Part shown: one piece after another, positions 44,542-53,008 of the stretch
How positions within the stretch are numbered: the stretch's first letter is position 1
Layout: each line of letters begins with the position of its first letter
Origin: Bacteroidaceae bacterium
GTDB taxonomy: Bacteria > Bacteroidota > Bacteroidia > Bacteroidales > Bacteroidaceae
Length of the DNA stretch: 64,000 nucleotides
Direction of reading: 5' to 3'
Assembly (NCBI GenBank): GCA_017465905.1
Contig: JAFTVE010000030.1
Span: forward strand, 62,001 to 126,000
Position numbers and translations under genes: made by a program
The notes under the pieces: model-generated
What the model was told of the DNA's origin: nothing
The model's input: only the letters and a program-made list of their open reading frames with translations
Database searches by the model: none

Positions 44542-45417
44542 ATGAAGAAGCATTTATTATTAGCAATGACAATCCTATGCAGCATCCTATTAGCTGCCTG
44601 CCAGAACACAAAGAAAGAAGCTCAGCCTGCTGAGCCTGAGGATACGGACACTGTGATTGTAGATGCTGACCAGTATCTGCTTATGGAGACGAGTGAAGGT
44701 AATATAACCTTAAAGCTCTACCGCGAGACTCCGTTGCATCGACATAACTTTGTAAAGCTGGCACGTAAGGGCTATTACGATGGACAGCAATTCTATCGCA
44801 TACAGAACAATTTTACCGTACAGGCCGGAGACCCCAAATCGAAAGGTGCCACACGCGAGACCCCATTAGGAGAGAATGATTTGGACTACAGTATCCCCGA
44901 GGAGATACAGCCAAAGAAGTTCATCCACAAGCGAGGCGCATTGGCCATGGCCAGCTACTATAAAATGGAGAAATCATCGGGAGGTCATTTCTACTTCGTA
45001 ACAGGATTCAAGTATTCAGACACAAAGCTTTTCAATGCCGAGGATGCTTATAACAAGCGTTTACGAAAGGAGGTATTTGACTCACTCACAAAGCCTTATT
45101 CGCCACAACTAAGAGAGTACACCAAAGACACCAAGCGTAACATGGCGAAAATACGCGAAATCAAAAAAGCGATTTCTGAAGAGACGGACAAGGTAATGGC
45201 CACACGCCAGCAATTCCACTACACGCCCGAACAACGCAATCTCTACAAGACGCTTGGCGGTGCTGCCGACCTCGACGGCTACTATACCGTATTCGGCGAA
45301 GTCATTGAGGGAATGGATGTAGTTACCAAGATAGAAAAGCGTGCCGTAGATGCCAAGCTTCGCCCCATCGATCCTGTAACCATCAAGAAGGTGAGAGAGA
45401 TTGAGAAACCCCTATGA
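44542..45417 (+). CDS. Cyclophilin-type peptidyl-prolyl isomerase lipoprotein
   Basis: The 291-residue lipoprotein (LAAC, Cys20) has a cyclophilin domain from about 45: LLMETSEGNITLKLYRETP, HNFVKLARKGYYDGQQFYRI and RGALAMASYY with SSGGHFYFVTG. A helical insertion of about 75 residues (KLFNAEDAYNKRL ... QFHYTPEQRN) interrupts the domain before the final GGAADLDGYYTVFGEVIEGMDVV strand pair; such inserts occur in Bacteroidales homologues. It probably assists folding of envelope proteins. The stop overlaps the M16 peptidase ATG by four bases (ATGA). Confidence 0.9.
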   Translation: MKKHLLLAMTILCSILLAACQNTKKEAQPAEPEDTDTVIVDADQYLLMETSEGNITLKLYRETPLHRHNFVKLARKGYYDGQQFYRIQNNFTVQAGDPKSKGATRETPLGENDLDYSIPEEIQPKKFIHKRGALAMASYYKMEKSSGGHFYFVTGFKYSDTKLFNAEDAYNKRLRKEVFDSLTKPYSPQLREYTKDTKRNMAKIREIKKAISEETDKVMATRQQFHYTPEQRNLYKTLGGAADLDGYYTVFGEVIEGMDVVTKIEKRAVDAKLRPIDPVTIKKVREIEKPL

Positions 45418-46679
45418 TAAATCGCTACACCCTAGCCAACGGCCTACGTATCATACACCACGAAGATACCACCACACAAATGGTGGCAGTAAACTTATTA
45501 TATAATGTAGGCGCACGAAACGAGGATCCCGAGCATACTGGCTATGCACATTTGATAGAGCACTTGATGTTTGAGGGTTCAGTGAATATTCCCGACTACG
45601 ACACTCACGTGCAACTTGCAGGAGGAGAGAATAACGCTTGGACCAACAACGACCTCACCAACTACTACATCACTCTACCAAAAAGCAATGTAGAGACAGC
45701 TTTTTGGCTTGAGTCAGACCGCATGCTTGGCCTGGCCCTTACGGAACAGAGCGTAGAGGTGCAGAAGGGTGTGGTGATAGAGGAGTTCAAGCAGCGTCAC
45801 CTCAATCGCCCTTATGGCGATGTACAGCATCTTATACGTCCAATGGCATATAAGCAGCACCCTTATCGCTGGCCAACCATAGGCATCACTCCCAAGCACA
45901 TCGAACAAGCGACACTAGCAGATGTCATGGGCTTTTACCATCGTCACTATACTCCCGACAATGCCATACTTTCTGTTGTGGGCAACATCAGTTTCGACGA
46001 GGTGGTAAGGCTGAGCGAAAAATGGTTCGGCCCTATCAAGAAGGGAAAGTATGCAGCAACGAGAACAGAAGCTCTCCCCCATTCCACATGCACGGAGAGC
46101 TTCCATGAGCCACTCCAAACACGCATACGCCGTAGAACGGTATACCGCAACGTTCCATCAGACATGCTGGTGATGGCTTTCCACATGGGTGACCGCAAAA
46201 GTAAGGAATACCACGTATGTGACCTCATCACCGACATTCTTGCAGCAGGTCAGTCGAGCCGCCTCATACAACACCTCATACACCGCGACAGGCTGCTCAC
46301 CTCGGTAGATGCCTACATACAGGGAAGCCTCGACACTGGCCTGCTCAACATCATGGGACGCTTGGCCGAAGGTGTCACCTGCAAAGAAGCCGAAGATGCA
46401 GTATGGAGTGAACTGAAACGACTAAAGATGACACACGTACCCAGCGAAGAGTTCAACAAAGTGCGCAACCGCTCCGAGTCAGAGCGCACATTCAACAACA
46501 TCAACTACCTCAACCATGCCATCAACCTTGCCCAGATGGAGTTAATAGGTCAAGACAACAGCCTCACCGACGAACTAAACCGCTATTGTTCCGTGACGGC
46601 TGAGGATGTCAAGCAAGTTGCAAACAGAATATTTCTGAAAAAGAACTGTAGCGTCCTATACTACAAGAGGAAGAAGTAA
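45414..46679 (+). CDS. M16 family zinc peptidase
   Basis: The 421-residue protein has the inverted zinc motif HLIEH (46-50) with the downstream glutamate region (EVQKGVVIEEFKQR, about 115-128), and a second, inactive-type M16 domain (about 200-400). No signal peptide is visible, so it is cytoplasmic or uses the lipoprotein partner's context indirectly. The start overlaps the cyclophilin stop. M16 proteins of this length usually act as dimers or with a second subunit on peptides; the substrate is unknown. Confidence 0.92.
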   Translation: MINRYTLANGLRIIHHEDTTTQMVAVNLLYNVGARNEDPEHTGYAHLIEHLMFEGSVNIPDYDTHVQLAGGENNAWTNNDLTNYYITLPKSNVETAFWLESDRMLGLALTEQSVEVQKGVVIEEFKQRHLNRPYGDVQHLIRPMAYKQHPYRWPTIGITPKHIEQATLADVMGFYHRHYTPDNAILSVVGNISFDEVVRLSEKWFGPIKKGKYAATRTEALPHSTCTESFHEPLQTRIRRRTVYRNVPSDMLVMAFHMGDRKSKEYHVCDLITDILAAGQSSRLIQHLIHRDRLLTSVDAYIQGSLDTGLLNIMGRLAEGVTCKEAEDAVWSELKRLKMTHVPSEEFNKVRNRSESERTFNNINYLNHAINLAQMELIGQDNSLTDELNRYCSVTAEDVKQVANRIFLKKNCSVLYYKRKK

Positions 46680-46683
46680 AGCA

Positions 46684-47367
46684 TCATTCTCCCTGCAAAG
46701 CCTCAGCGCTGTGCCACAAACGGTCGTTGGGTACGGGAGCTACAACATCAATCATTACTTTAGATACAGGATGTTCGAAGCGTATGCGGCGAGCATGAAG
46801 ACTGATGCTACCATCTGGATTTGACCGCTCGGCGCCATACTTCAAATCCCCTTTGATGGGTGAGCCCATCTTGGCCAGCTGGCAACGTATCTGATGATGA
46901 CGTCCAGTTTTCAACTCCACTTCGAGCAGATGGTAATTGTCCATGCTGCCTAAAAGACGATAGTTGAGCACCGAACGCTTGGCTCCGCTACGCTCCGAGG
47001 AGTAAGCATATGATTTGTTCTGCTGTTCATTGCGCACAAGATAGTGCACCAGTTCTGCCTCCGGCTCCATGGGACGATTACGCACGATTGCCCAGTAGGT
47101 TTTCTGAATGCGTCCTCCCTCACGGAACATGGCATTGAGGCGTTCCAGGGCCTTGCTCGTACGGGCAAACACTACGACACCACTCACAGGGCGGTCGAGC
47201 CTATGCACCACTCCAAGAAACACTGCCCCCGGCTTGGCATACTTTTCCTTAATGTATGCCTTCACCATCTCCGAGAGGGGCACATCGCCCGTCTTGTCGC
47301 CTTGCACAATCTCCGAAGAGGCTTTATTGACTATAATGATATGATTGTCTTCGTACAGAACCTCCAT
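46684..47367 (-). CDS. RluA family pseudouridine synthase
   Basis: The 227-residue enzyme has the catalytic motif HRLDRPVSG (55-63, Asp58), the KTYWAIV strand and TGRHHQIRCQLAKMG. There is no S4 domain, as in the short RluA/TruC-like branch. It isomerises a uridine in rRNA or tRNA; the site is unknown. I chose ATG 47367 (MEVLYEDNH). A TTG at 47394 overlapping the tetR stop would add nine residues and would imply coupling with tetR upstream. Confidence 0.88.
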   Translation of the reverse strand: MEVLYEDNHIIIVNKASSEIVQGDKTGDVPLSEMVKAYIKEKYAKPGAVFLGVVHRLDRPVSGVVVFARTSKALERLNAMFREGGRIQKTYWAIVRNRPMEPEAELVHYLVRNEQQNKSYAYSSERSGAKRSVLNYRLLGSMDNYHLLEVELKTGRHHQIRCQLAKMGSPIKGDLKYGAERSNPDGSISLHARRIRFEHPVSKVMIDVVAPVPNDRLWHSAEALQGE

Positions 47368-47390
47368 CGTTCCTGATATTGCTTTACGTA

Positions 47391-47984
47391 TCAAACATTC
47401 ATGCCCAAACCGCGTAGTATGACCTGTCGGGCATGGCGCTCAAGCGTGCGCACATCCACATTTCCCGTCACCTGACCACGCACATAGGGCGACTCCAAGC
47501 CTTTGATGCTATAATGAATCAGCGTAGCCATCACATCGGCATTGTCGAATCGGAAAAGACCCTGCGCACGTCCTTCCATGAGAATTCCACGGATGAGATT
47601 AATCTCTATCTTGTCATATTTACGGCGGATGCTGTCTATAGTAAGGTAGAAGCGAGTGAAATCGGCACGGAGCGAACCGTTGCGAAAGACGGTGTGGCGC
47701 ACATTATTAAGACGACTGATGACAAACTCCATAATCTTCCTATCTGCCGAGACATCCTTTTCGGCAATGGCACGGAGCACATCAAGAATCTTATTCAACT
47801 CCATCTCGATGACACGACGCAACAATGCCTCCTTACTCGGGAAATGCACGTATAGGGTACGACGCCCCTTCTTGGCTTCACGGGCGATATCAGTCATCGT
47901 CGTATGGTCATAGCCATTACGAGTGAAGAGCACACGCGCAGCCTCAATCAGAATATTTCTAGTCTTACTTACCGTAGCACTCAT
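47391..47984 (-). CDS. TetR family transcriptional regulator
   Basis: The 197-residue protein has a TetR N-terminal HTH at about 8-55 (ILIEAARVLFTRNGYDHTTM, TDIAREAKKGRRTLYVHF) and a helical ligand-binding domain of unknown specificity. The ATG at 47984 follows the -7 box TACTTTTG (48001-47994) by only nine bases, so the mRNA would have almost no leader. It is read into the pseudouridine synthase gene. No efflux gene is nearby. Confidence 0.9.
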   Translation of the reverse strand: MSATVSKTRNILIEAARVLFTRNGYDHTTMTDIAREAKKGRRTLYVHFPSKEALLRRVIEMELNKILDVLRAIAEKDVSADRKIMEFVISRLNNVRHTVFRNGSLRADFTRFYLTIDSIRRKYDKIEINLIRGILMEGRAQGLFRFDNADVMATLIHYSIKGLESPYVRGQVTGNVDVRTLERHARQVILRGLGMNV

Positions 47985-47993
47985 AATCGATTG

Positions 47994-48001
47994 CAAAAGT
48001 A
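47994..48001 (-). promoter_or_regulatory. -7 box (TACTTTTG) of tetR
   Basis: Nine bases separate the box from the ATG, predicting a nearly leaderless transcript. Confidence 0.5.
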
Positions 48002-48194
48002 CAAAAATTTATCTACAATACACTTTTATCCCCATTTATTTTAACATGAGTTGAACTCATGGCACATTCTACTCAGTACCAGTCGAGCTGATTACATACA
48101 AAAAAGCTCAAAATCGGCCGTATATGTATGCAGATATACGCTTGCAACTAAAAATAAATGTTAAAAACGGAAGGTTTACTGCAAATTCCTAAAC

Positions 48195-48250
48195 TTTTAG
48201 TTGGACGATTACGGAGAAACGTTTTCCTTTGTCGCAGAAATCAACTAAAA
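48195..48250. promoter_or_regulatory. 9-bp inverted repeat upstream of blaI-type gene
   Basis: TTTTAGTTG (48195-48203) and CAACTAAAA (48242-48250) are exact complements flanking TTCCTTTG (48224-48231), a -7-like box. Possible BlaI operator halves; they do not match the classic TACA/TGTA site. Confidence 0.35.
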
Positions 48251-48261
48251 CTTTAAGAGAT

Positions 48262-48630
48262 ATGAAACGTACGAACGAACTGACCCGTGCCGAACTGCAA
48301 GTGATGAATATCCTGTGGGATATGGGGAAGGGCACGGTGAGCGAGATACTGGAGAAGTTTCCCGAGCCCCAGCCAGCCTACAATACGGTGCTCACCTTCC
48401 TGCGCATACTGAAGGAGAAGAAGTTCGTGGCCAGCGAACCCATAGGCAAGCAGCACCGCTTCTATCCGCTGGTGCAGCACGGCGAGTACACCCGCAACTA
48501 CATGCGAAGCGTCAAGGACAACCTCTTCCGTGGCTCGGCTGCCAGCCTCGTCAACTTCTTCGTCAAGGAGGAGAACCTCTCGGCTGAGGAAATAGAGGAG
48601 TTGATAGCGTTGCTGAGAAAGAACGAATAA
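48262..48630 (+). CDS. BlaI/MecI/CopY family repressor
   Basis: The 122-residue winged-helix protein (LTRAELQVMNILWDMGKGTV, then AYNTVLTFLRILKEKKFV) matches the penicillinase-repressor family, including the C-terminal dimer helices (VNFFVKEENLSAEEIEELI). These repressors are cleaved when the M56 membrane partner, encoded 93 bases downstream, senses a signal. In Bacteroidales the pair usually regulates itself and envelope functions and not beta-lactamase. The start is the ATG at 48262, after the inverted repeat. Confidence 0.93.
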   Translation: MKRTNELTRAELQVMNILWDMGKGTVSEILEKFPEPQPAYNTVLTFLRILKEKKFVASEPIGKQHRFYPLVQHGEYTRNYMRSVKDNLFRGSAASLVNFFVKEENLSAEEIEELIALLRKNE

Positions 48631-48635
48631 TTTAA

Positions 48636-48705
48636 TTCTCCGAGGACTCCGAGGACTCGGAATTATCCGAGAACTCTGAGTGCTCCGAGAACTCCGAAAA
48701 CCATG
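48636..48705. repeat. Degenerate 9-bp tandem repeat between blaI and the M56 gene
   Basis: CTCCGAGGA-type units repeat about seven times. CTCGGA-ATTA-TCCGAG forms a hairpin at about 48657-48672. Confidence 0.6.
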
Positions 48706-48723
48706 AACTTATAATTTAGAAAG

Positions 48724-50715
48724 ATGATTGCATTCTTATCCTATATCCTAAAAGTCTCGCTCAGCCTGGCGGCATTCTATATGTTCTACAAGCTGCTGTG
48801 CAGTCGCGACACGCTGCATCGGTTCAACCGCTGCTTGCTGCTGTTCATCCTGGCTCTCTCGGCCGTGGTGCCCTTCATGTATATCGACCTTGGCATCATC
48901 AGCCACGAGGCTGCTGTGGAGATTGGCGAGCTGGGCGCTGCGCTTGAGGCGGAGCCTGTGGAAATGATAGCGATGGAAGATGCTCCTGTATCGCTGTGGC
49001 AGCGCGTGCCTTGGCAACAGATACCGTGGCGAATGATACTGGGTGGCATCTACTGTGCCGGTCTCCTCGCGTGTCTGGCCCATTTCGTAGGTTCGCTCCT
49101 CTCCATCGCCCTGCTCATACGCCGAAGCAAACGCCGCGTGATGGTCGATGGCACCATCCTCGTCACTCATAACAAGGCATACGGACCCTTCTCGTGGATG
49201 CGCTACATCATCGTCTCGGAGCAGGACCTCAGCGACAACTTCGATATGATACTCGCTCATGAGCGTGCCCATATACGCCTACACCATTCGTGGGACCTGC
49301 TCTTCGTACAGCTCTGTGCCACGGCGCAGTGGTTCAACCCCGCAGCCTGGCTTCTCAAGCGCGAACTCGAAGCCATCCACGAATTTGAGGCCGACAGCGA
49401 CACCCTGCGCCAAGGATTCGATGCCCGCCAATACCAGCTACGCCTTTTCGAGGAGGCCGTGGGCGTGAAGTTCAATACGATCACTAATAATTTCAACAAT
49501 TGTTCCACTAAAAAACGTATTATTATGATGATGAAAAGACAAACCAGTCCGTGGGCACGGATGAAAGCTCTGTTCGTGCTCCCAGTAGCCTTCGTGGCGG
49601 TAGCCGTAATCTCCTGCACTTCGCCGAAGGAGCAGGGTCCCTATCCTGTAAGAATAGGGAAGAACGACGTGAAACATTACGATATCAGCGACTTTGGCAA
49701 GTATCCCGAAGTCAAGATTATCTGCGAGCGAGATGGTCTGATGGGTAGCCAAAGTTATAGTGCATCAAAGGCCGGCGCAGAAATAGCTCAGGGAATAGCT
49801 GATTTCTTGAAAGGGGAAGGGAGAGATGAATTTTTGGCAAACTTTAATCTGACTGAAGCCGACATTGATTCCGTACGGATGTTCTTCCCCGGAGAGTCAG
49901 ACCTTTGTGGCAATATTGGTAACAATGGAGTAATGGCGATTTATGTGTCATCGCGTGCCATCAGACAACTTCAAAAGAGCTCTGAAGAAGCAACTGCAGT
50001 GGCCTACAAGAACGACAAACCTGCCGAAGAGGGCGAAATCTTCCAAGTCGTAGAAGAACAACCCATGTTCCCCGGAGGTATGCAGGAAATGATGAAATTC
50101 TTGCAGCAGAATATCAAGTACCCGAAGGAGGCTCAGGAGCAGGGCAAGCAGGGCCGTGTCATCGTGCAGTTCGTAGTAAACAAGGATGGTAGTATCAGCA
50201 ACGACTCTGTCGTTCGCTCCGTAGATCCCTTGCTCGATGCCGAGGCATTGCGCGTAGTGTGTAGTATGCCCAACTGGACGCCTGGCAAGCAGCGCGGTAA
50301 GGAGGTACGAGTGCGCTTCACACTACCCGTATCATTCCGCTTGGATGGTGGCACCGATAATCCCGTCATGATACAGGCCACAGTAGAGAAATCTGGCGAC
50401 GAAATCTTCCAAGTCGTAGAGGACCAACCCGAGTTCCCAGGCGGCATGGAAGCCTTGATGAAACATCTGAGCAAGGAAATCAAGTACCCCAAGGAAGCGC
50501 AGGAAAAAGGTACACAGGGGCGTGTAATCGTGCAGTTTGTTGTGAGAAAGGATGGTAGCATCACCGACGCCAAGATAATGAAGCCCGTAGACCCACTGCT
50601 CGATGCCGAGGCGCTGCGCGTAGTGAGCGAAATGCCCAACTGGACTCCCGGCAAGCAGAGAGGCGAGGCCGTCAACGTGCGCTTCACCCTTCCCGTAACG
50701 TTCAGATTGAAATAA
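48724..50715 (+). CDS. M56 (BlaR1-like) membrane metallopeptidase with two TonB C-terminal domains
   Basis: The 663-residue protein has three or four helices (about 3-22, 36-54, 105-132) and a cytoplasmic M56 peptidase with zinc site HERAH (179-183) and EADSD further on. A further helix follows (about 285-302). The exported C-terminus carries two near-identical TonB C-terminal domains (about 440-545 and 560-662), each with FPGGMxxxMxx, IKYPKEAQE and GRVIVQFVVxKDGS. Paired with BlaI, it is probably a sensor-protease; TonB domains could bind receptors or peptidoglycan-linked partners. The duplication is unusual in its similarity and may be recent. Confidence 0.92.
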   Translation: MIAFLSYILKVSLSLAAFYMFYKLLCSRDTLHRFNRCLLLFILALSAVVPFMYIDLGIISHEAAVEIGELGAALEAEPVEMIAMEDAPVSLWQRVPWQQIPWRMILGGIYCAGLLACLAHFVGSLLSIALLIRRSKRRVMVDGTILVTHNKAYGPFSWMRYIIVSEQDLSDNFDMILAHERAHIRLHHSWDLLFVQLCATAQWFNPAAWLLKRELEAIHEFEADSDTLRQGFDARQYQLRLFEEAVGVKFNTITNNFNNCSTKKRIIMMMKRQTSPWARMKALFVLPVAFVAVAVISCTSPKEQGPYPVRIGKNDVKHYDISDFGKYPEVKIICERDGLMGSQSYSASKAGAEIAQGIADFLKGEGRDEFLANFNLTEADIDSVRMFFPGESDLCGNIGNNGVMAIYVSSRAIRQLQKSSEEATAVAYKNDKPAEEGEIFQVVEEQPMFPGGMQEMMKFLQQNIKYPKEAQEQGKQGRVIVQFVVNKDGSISNDSVVRSVDPLLDAEALRVVCSMPNWTPGKQRGKEVRVRFTLPVSFRLDGGTDNPVMIQATVEKSGDEIFQVVEDQPEFPGGMEALMKHLSKEIKYPKEAQEKGTQGRVIVQFVVRKDGSITDAKIMKPVDPLLDAEALRVVSEMPNWTPGKQRGEAVNVRFTLPVTFRLK

Positions 50716-50880
50716 AGAACAGTTCCACCAATCAAGCGACATTGCGGACAACAATACTTTCTTCATGATGCAATGTCCAATTGAGCGGGCACTCCCTTAA
50801 AGGAGCGTCCGCTCCATCTTGTCTATCATTCATTTAGGCTCATTCAAAGTACAAAGAAGAAGTCTTTGTCAAGAATTTTC

Positions 50881-50976
50881 ATAGGCTTGACAAAAAATTA
50901 TCACTATAGTGACAAAGAATTGTCACAGGTGTGATAAATAATTATTACAGGCTCGACAATGTTTTGTCAAGCCTAT
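50881..50976. repeat. 15-bp inverted repeat enclosing two further palindromes
   Basis: Outer arms 50881-50895 (ATAGGCTTGACAAAA) and 50962-50976 are exact complements. Inside are TTATCACTATAGTGACAA (50898-50915) and TTGTCACAGGTGTGATAA (50920-50937), which are also near reverse complements of each other. Confidence 0.75.
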
Positions 50977-51034
50977 AAAAAACTTCTCTGACGGTTTCAA
51001 GGCATTCGGATAGCTGTAGAAAAGCTGTGCGTCA

Positions 51035-51066
51035 CTTGTTGGGATTGATGATTTTAGTTATTTTTG
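51035..51066 (+). promoter_or_regulatory. Promoter of the channel-Nudix gene
   Basis: CTTG (51035-51038), 20-base spacer, TATTTTTG (51059-51066), 43 bases before the ATG. Confidence 0.55.
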
Positions 51067-51109
51067 CACACAAAAGCATATACAACCCACAAAATAGTAC
51101 ACCAACCCG

Positions 51110-52471
51110 ATGAGACTCCTGAGCAATATCAAAGCTGCATGGCGCAAGCTGATGCACAACGAGCAATTAAAAAAGAAACTCTATACCATCATCTTCGAGA
51201 GCGATACCCCGATGGGCAAACTTTTCGATGTGGTGCTGATGGTGTGTATCCTACTTAGTATCTTCATTGTCATAGCCGAGAGCATCCAAGAGTGGCAACC
51301 CTATGTTGGTCCTTATCTGCGTGTGTTGGAGTATGTGTTCACTATCATCTTCACTGCCGAATACCTGCTGCGTCTCTACTGTGCACCGCGGGCAAGGGAC
51401 TATGCCTTCAGCTTCTTCGGTATCATAGACTTGTTGGCTACGTTGCCCCTCTACATCACCTGGATATTCGGTTCGGCACGCTACCTGCTTGTCCTGCGCA
51501 CCTTCCGCCTCATCCGCGTGTTCCGTGTGTTCAAGCTGTTCAACTTCCTCACCGAAGGGCACCTGCTGCTGCGGTCGCTCTATATGAGCAGCCGCAAGAT
51601 AGGCGTATTCTTCCTCTTCATTGTCATCCTTGTCATTGCTATCGGTACACTGATGTATATGATTGAAGGGCAACGCCCTGGCACTCAGTTTAACAACATC
51701 CCCAACAGCATCTACTGGGCCGTAGTGACGATGACTACCGTAGGCTACGGCGACATTACTCCCGAGACACCCCTGGGACGTTTCCTTTCCGTGGTGGTCA
51801 TGCTCATCGGATACACCGTCATTGCCGTACCTACAGGTATCGTCTCCGCTTCGATGATGCAGAGCAGCCGCGATGCACATAAGGAAGATGACGACGATGA
51901 TGACGCGTTAAAAGACTCATCGGACAATGGAGCCGACCGCAAATGGGAGACCATAGACAGCCGCTACATCATAGAACGGCCCTGGCTGACTGCCCGATGC
52001 GACCATGTGAAACTGCCCACCGGTGCCGAGATTCCCGAATACTATGTGTTGGAATATCCCGATTGGGTGAACGTGATAGCCCTGACCAAGGAGGGCAAGT
52101 TCGTCATGGTGCGCCAATACCGTCACGGATTGCAGGAGACACGCTACGAGCTTTGTGCCGGAGTGTGTGAGGAGGGTGAAGACCCGATGGAGGCCGCCAA
52201 GCGCGAACTGTATGAGGAGACGGGCTATACAGGCGGACAATGGAAACTGTGGATGACCGTTAGCGCCAACGCCAGTACCATGACCAACCTTACCCATTGC
52301 TATCTGGCCACAGGCGTGGAGCGCATCACCGGGCAACACCTCGAGGACACCGAGGACCTGAGCGTGCACCTGCTCACCAAGAAAGAGGTGAAGCGACTGC
52401 TACAAACAGATGAGGTGCGCCAATCATTGATGGCGGCACCGCTATGGAAATATTTTGCCAAACATTATTGA
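51110..52471 (+). CDS. Voltage-gated-type potassium channel fused to a Nudix hydrolase
   Basis: One uninterrupted 453-residue frame. Residues 1-255 are a six-helix ion channel: S4 with regularly spaced basic residues (Arg130, 133, 136, 139, Lys142), pore helix and potassium filter TTVGYGD (209-215), then S6. A strongly acidic linker (KEDDDDDDALKD, 258-269) leads to a complete Nudix domain (about 285-450) with the box G-x5-E-x7-REL-x-EE-x-G-Y at 351-373, preceded by YELCAG as in ADP-ribose pyrophosphatases. Human TRPM2 likewise joins a channel to a NUDT9-like domain. Gating by ADP-ribose or turnover of such a nucleotide is inference. Confidence 0.92.
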   Translation: MRLLSNIKAAWRKLMHNEQLKKKLYTIIFESDTPMGKLFDVVLMVCILLSIFIVIAESIQEWQPYVGPYLRVLEYVFTIIFTAEYLLRLYCAPRARDYAFSFFGIIDLLATLPLYITWIFGSARYLLVLRTFRLIRVFRVFKLFNFLTEGHLLLRSLYMSSRKIGVFFLFIVILVIAIGTLMYMIEGQRPGTQFNNIPNSIYWAVVTMTTVGYGDITPETPLGRFLSVVVMLIGYTVIAVPTGIVSASMMQSSRDAHKEDDDDDDALKDSSDNGADRKWETIDSRYIIERPWLTARCDHVKLPTGAEIPEYYVLEYPDWVNVIALTKEGKFVMVRQYRHGLQETRYELCAGVCEEGEDPMEAAKRELYEETGYTGGQWKLWMTVSANASTMTNLTHCYLATGVERITGQHLEDTEDLSVHLLTKKEVKRLLQTDEVRQSLMAAPLWKYFAKHY

Positions 52472-53008
52472 GTGGGCTACAGCGTGATGAAGAAATAATA
52501 TAATTCCCTTTATGATGCGATGCAAGCAAACGAGCGAGTCCTGAACAGATGTGCGTTCCGCCTATTTGTGCTATAGGCGGTAAGTAAGTTGTTTGCTGAA
52601 AACAAAAAGGAGGGTGCACCAACAGTTACAAACTGAAGTTTGAACAAATATACGGTGAGCTTAACGGACAAATCCAAACGCGAGATTGCCTTTAGCCCCT
52701 CCGGCGGCAAACACGTATCTTCACCTTCGGTTCTGAGTGACACATCGATGGTCATCCAAGATAGTAAGTGGAACGTAGGGAACGGATTCTCATAAACGCG
52801 TGCGCCAAATCATTACCCAGCGAAGATAGGCGTAAATTATAATATTACAAAAGAAACAACGATAACGAACATAAAAAAGCAATTCATATAATACCTATCC
52901 CGCTCGTTTCTTGCCTTCTTTTCTCTAAAAACAATCCTTTTTTATCAAACTGGCCTAAAAAACCACTTTTTTTATGTAAGTTTGCACATATATCAAATAC
53001 TTTAAGTC
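52472..53008. other. Intergenic region, no gene seen
   Basis: 537 bases with no convincing frame. The only signal is TAAGTTTG (52977-52984), a -7 box 24 bases before the glycosidase ATG. No -33 element, so pectin-dependent activation is possible. Confidence 0.5.

Larger units (their letters stand above)
50716..51109. other. Intergenic region with nested palindromes and a promoter
   Basis: No gene. It contains a hairpin at about 50784-50812, the inverted repeat at 50881-50976, and CTTG (51035-51038) with TATTTTTG (51059-51066), 20 bases apart, as promoter of the channel gene. Confidence 0.5.

Noticed and set aside
48262-50715. Beta-lactam resistance operon
   Set aside because: BlaI and an M56 protein are present but no beta-lactamase or PBP2a gene; the M56 sensor has TonB domains and no penicillin-binding domain.
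52374-52755. Two minus-strand frames after the channel gene
   Set aside because: Overlap the channel 3' end or noncoding DNA, no promoter box, no family pattern.
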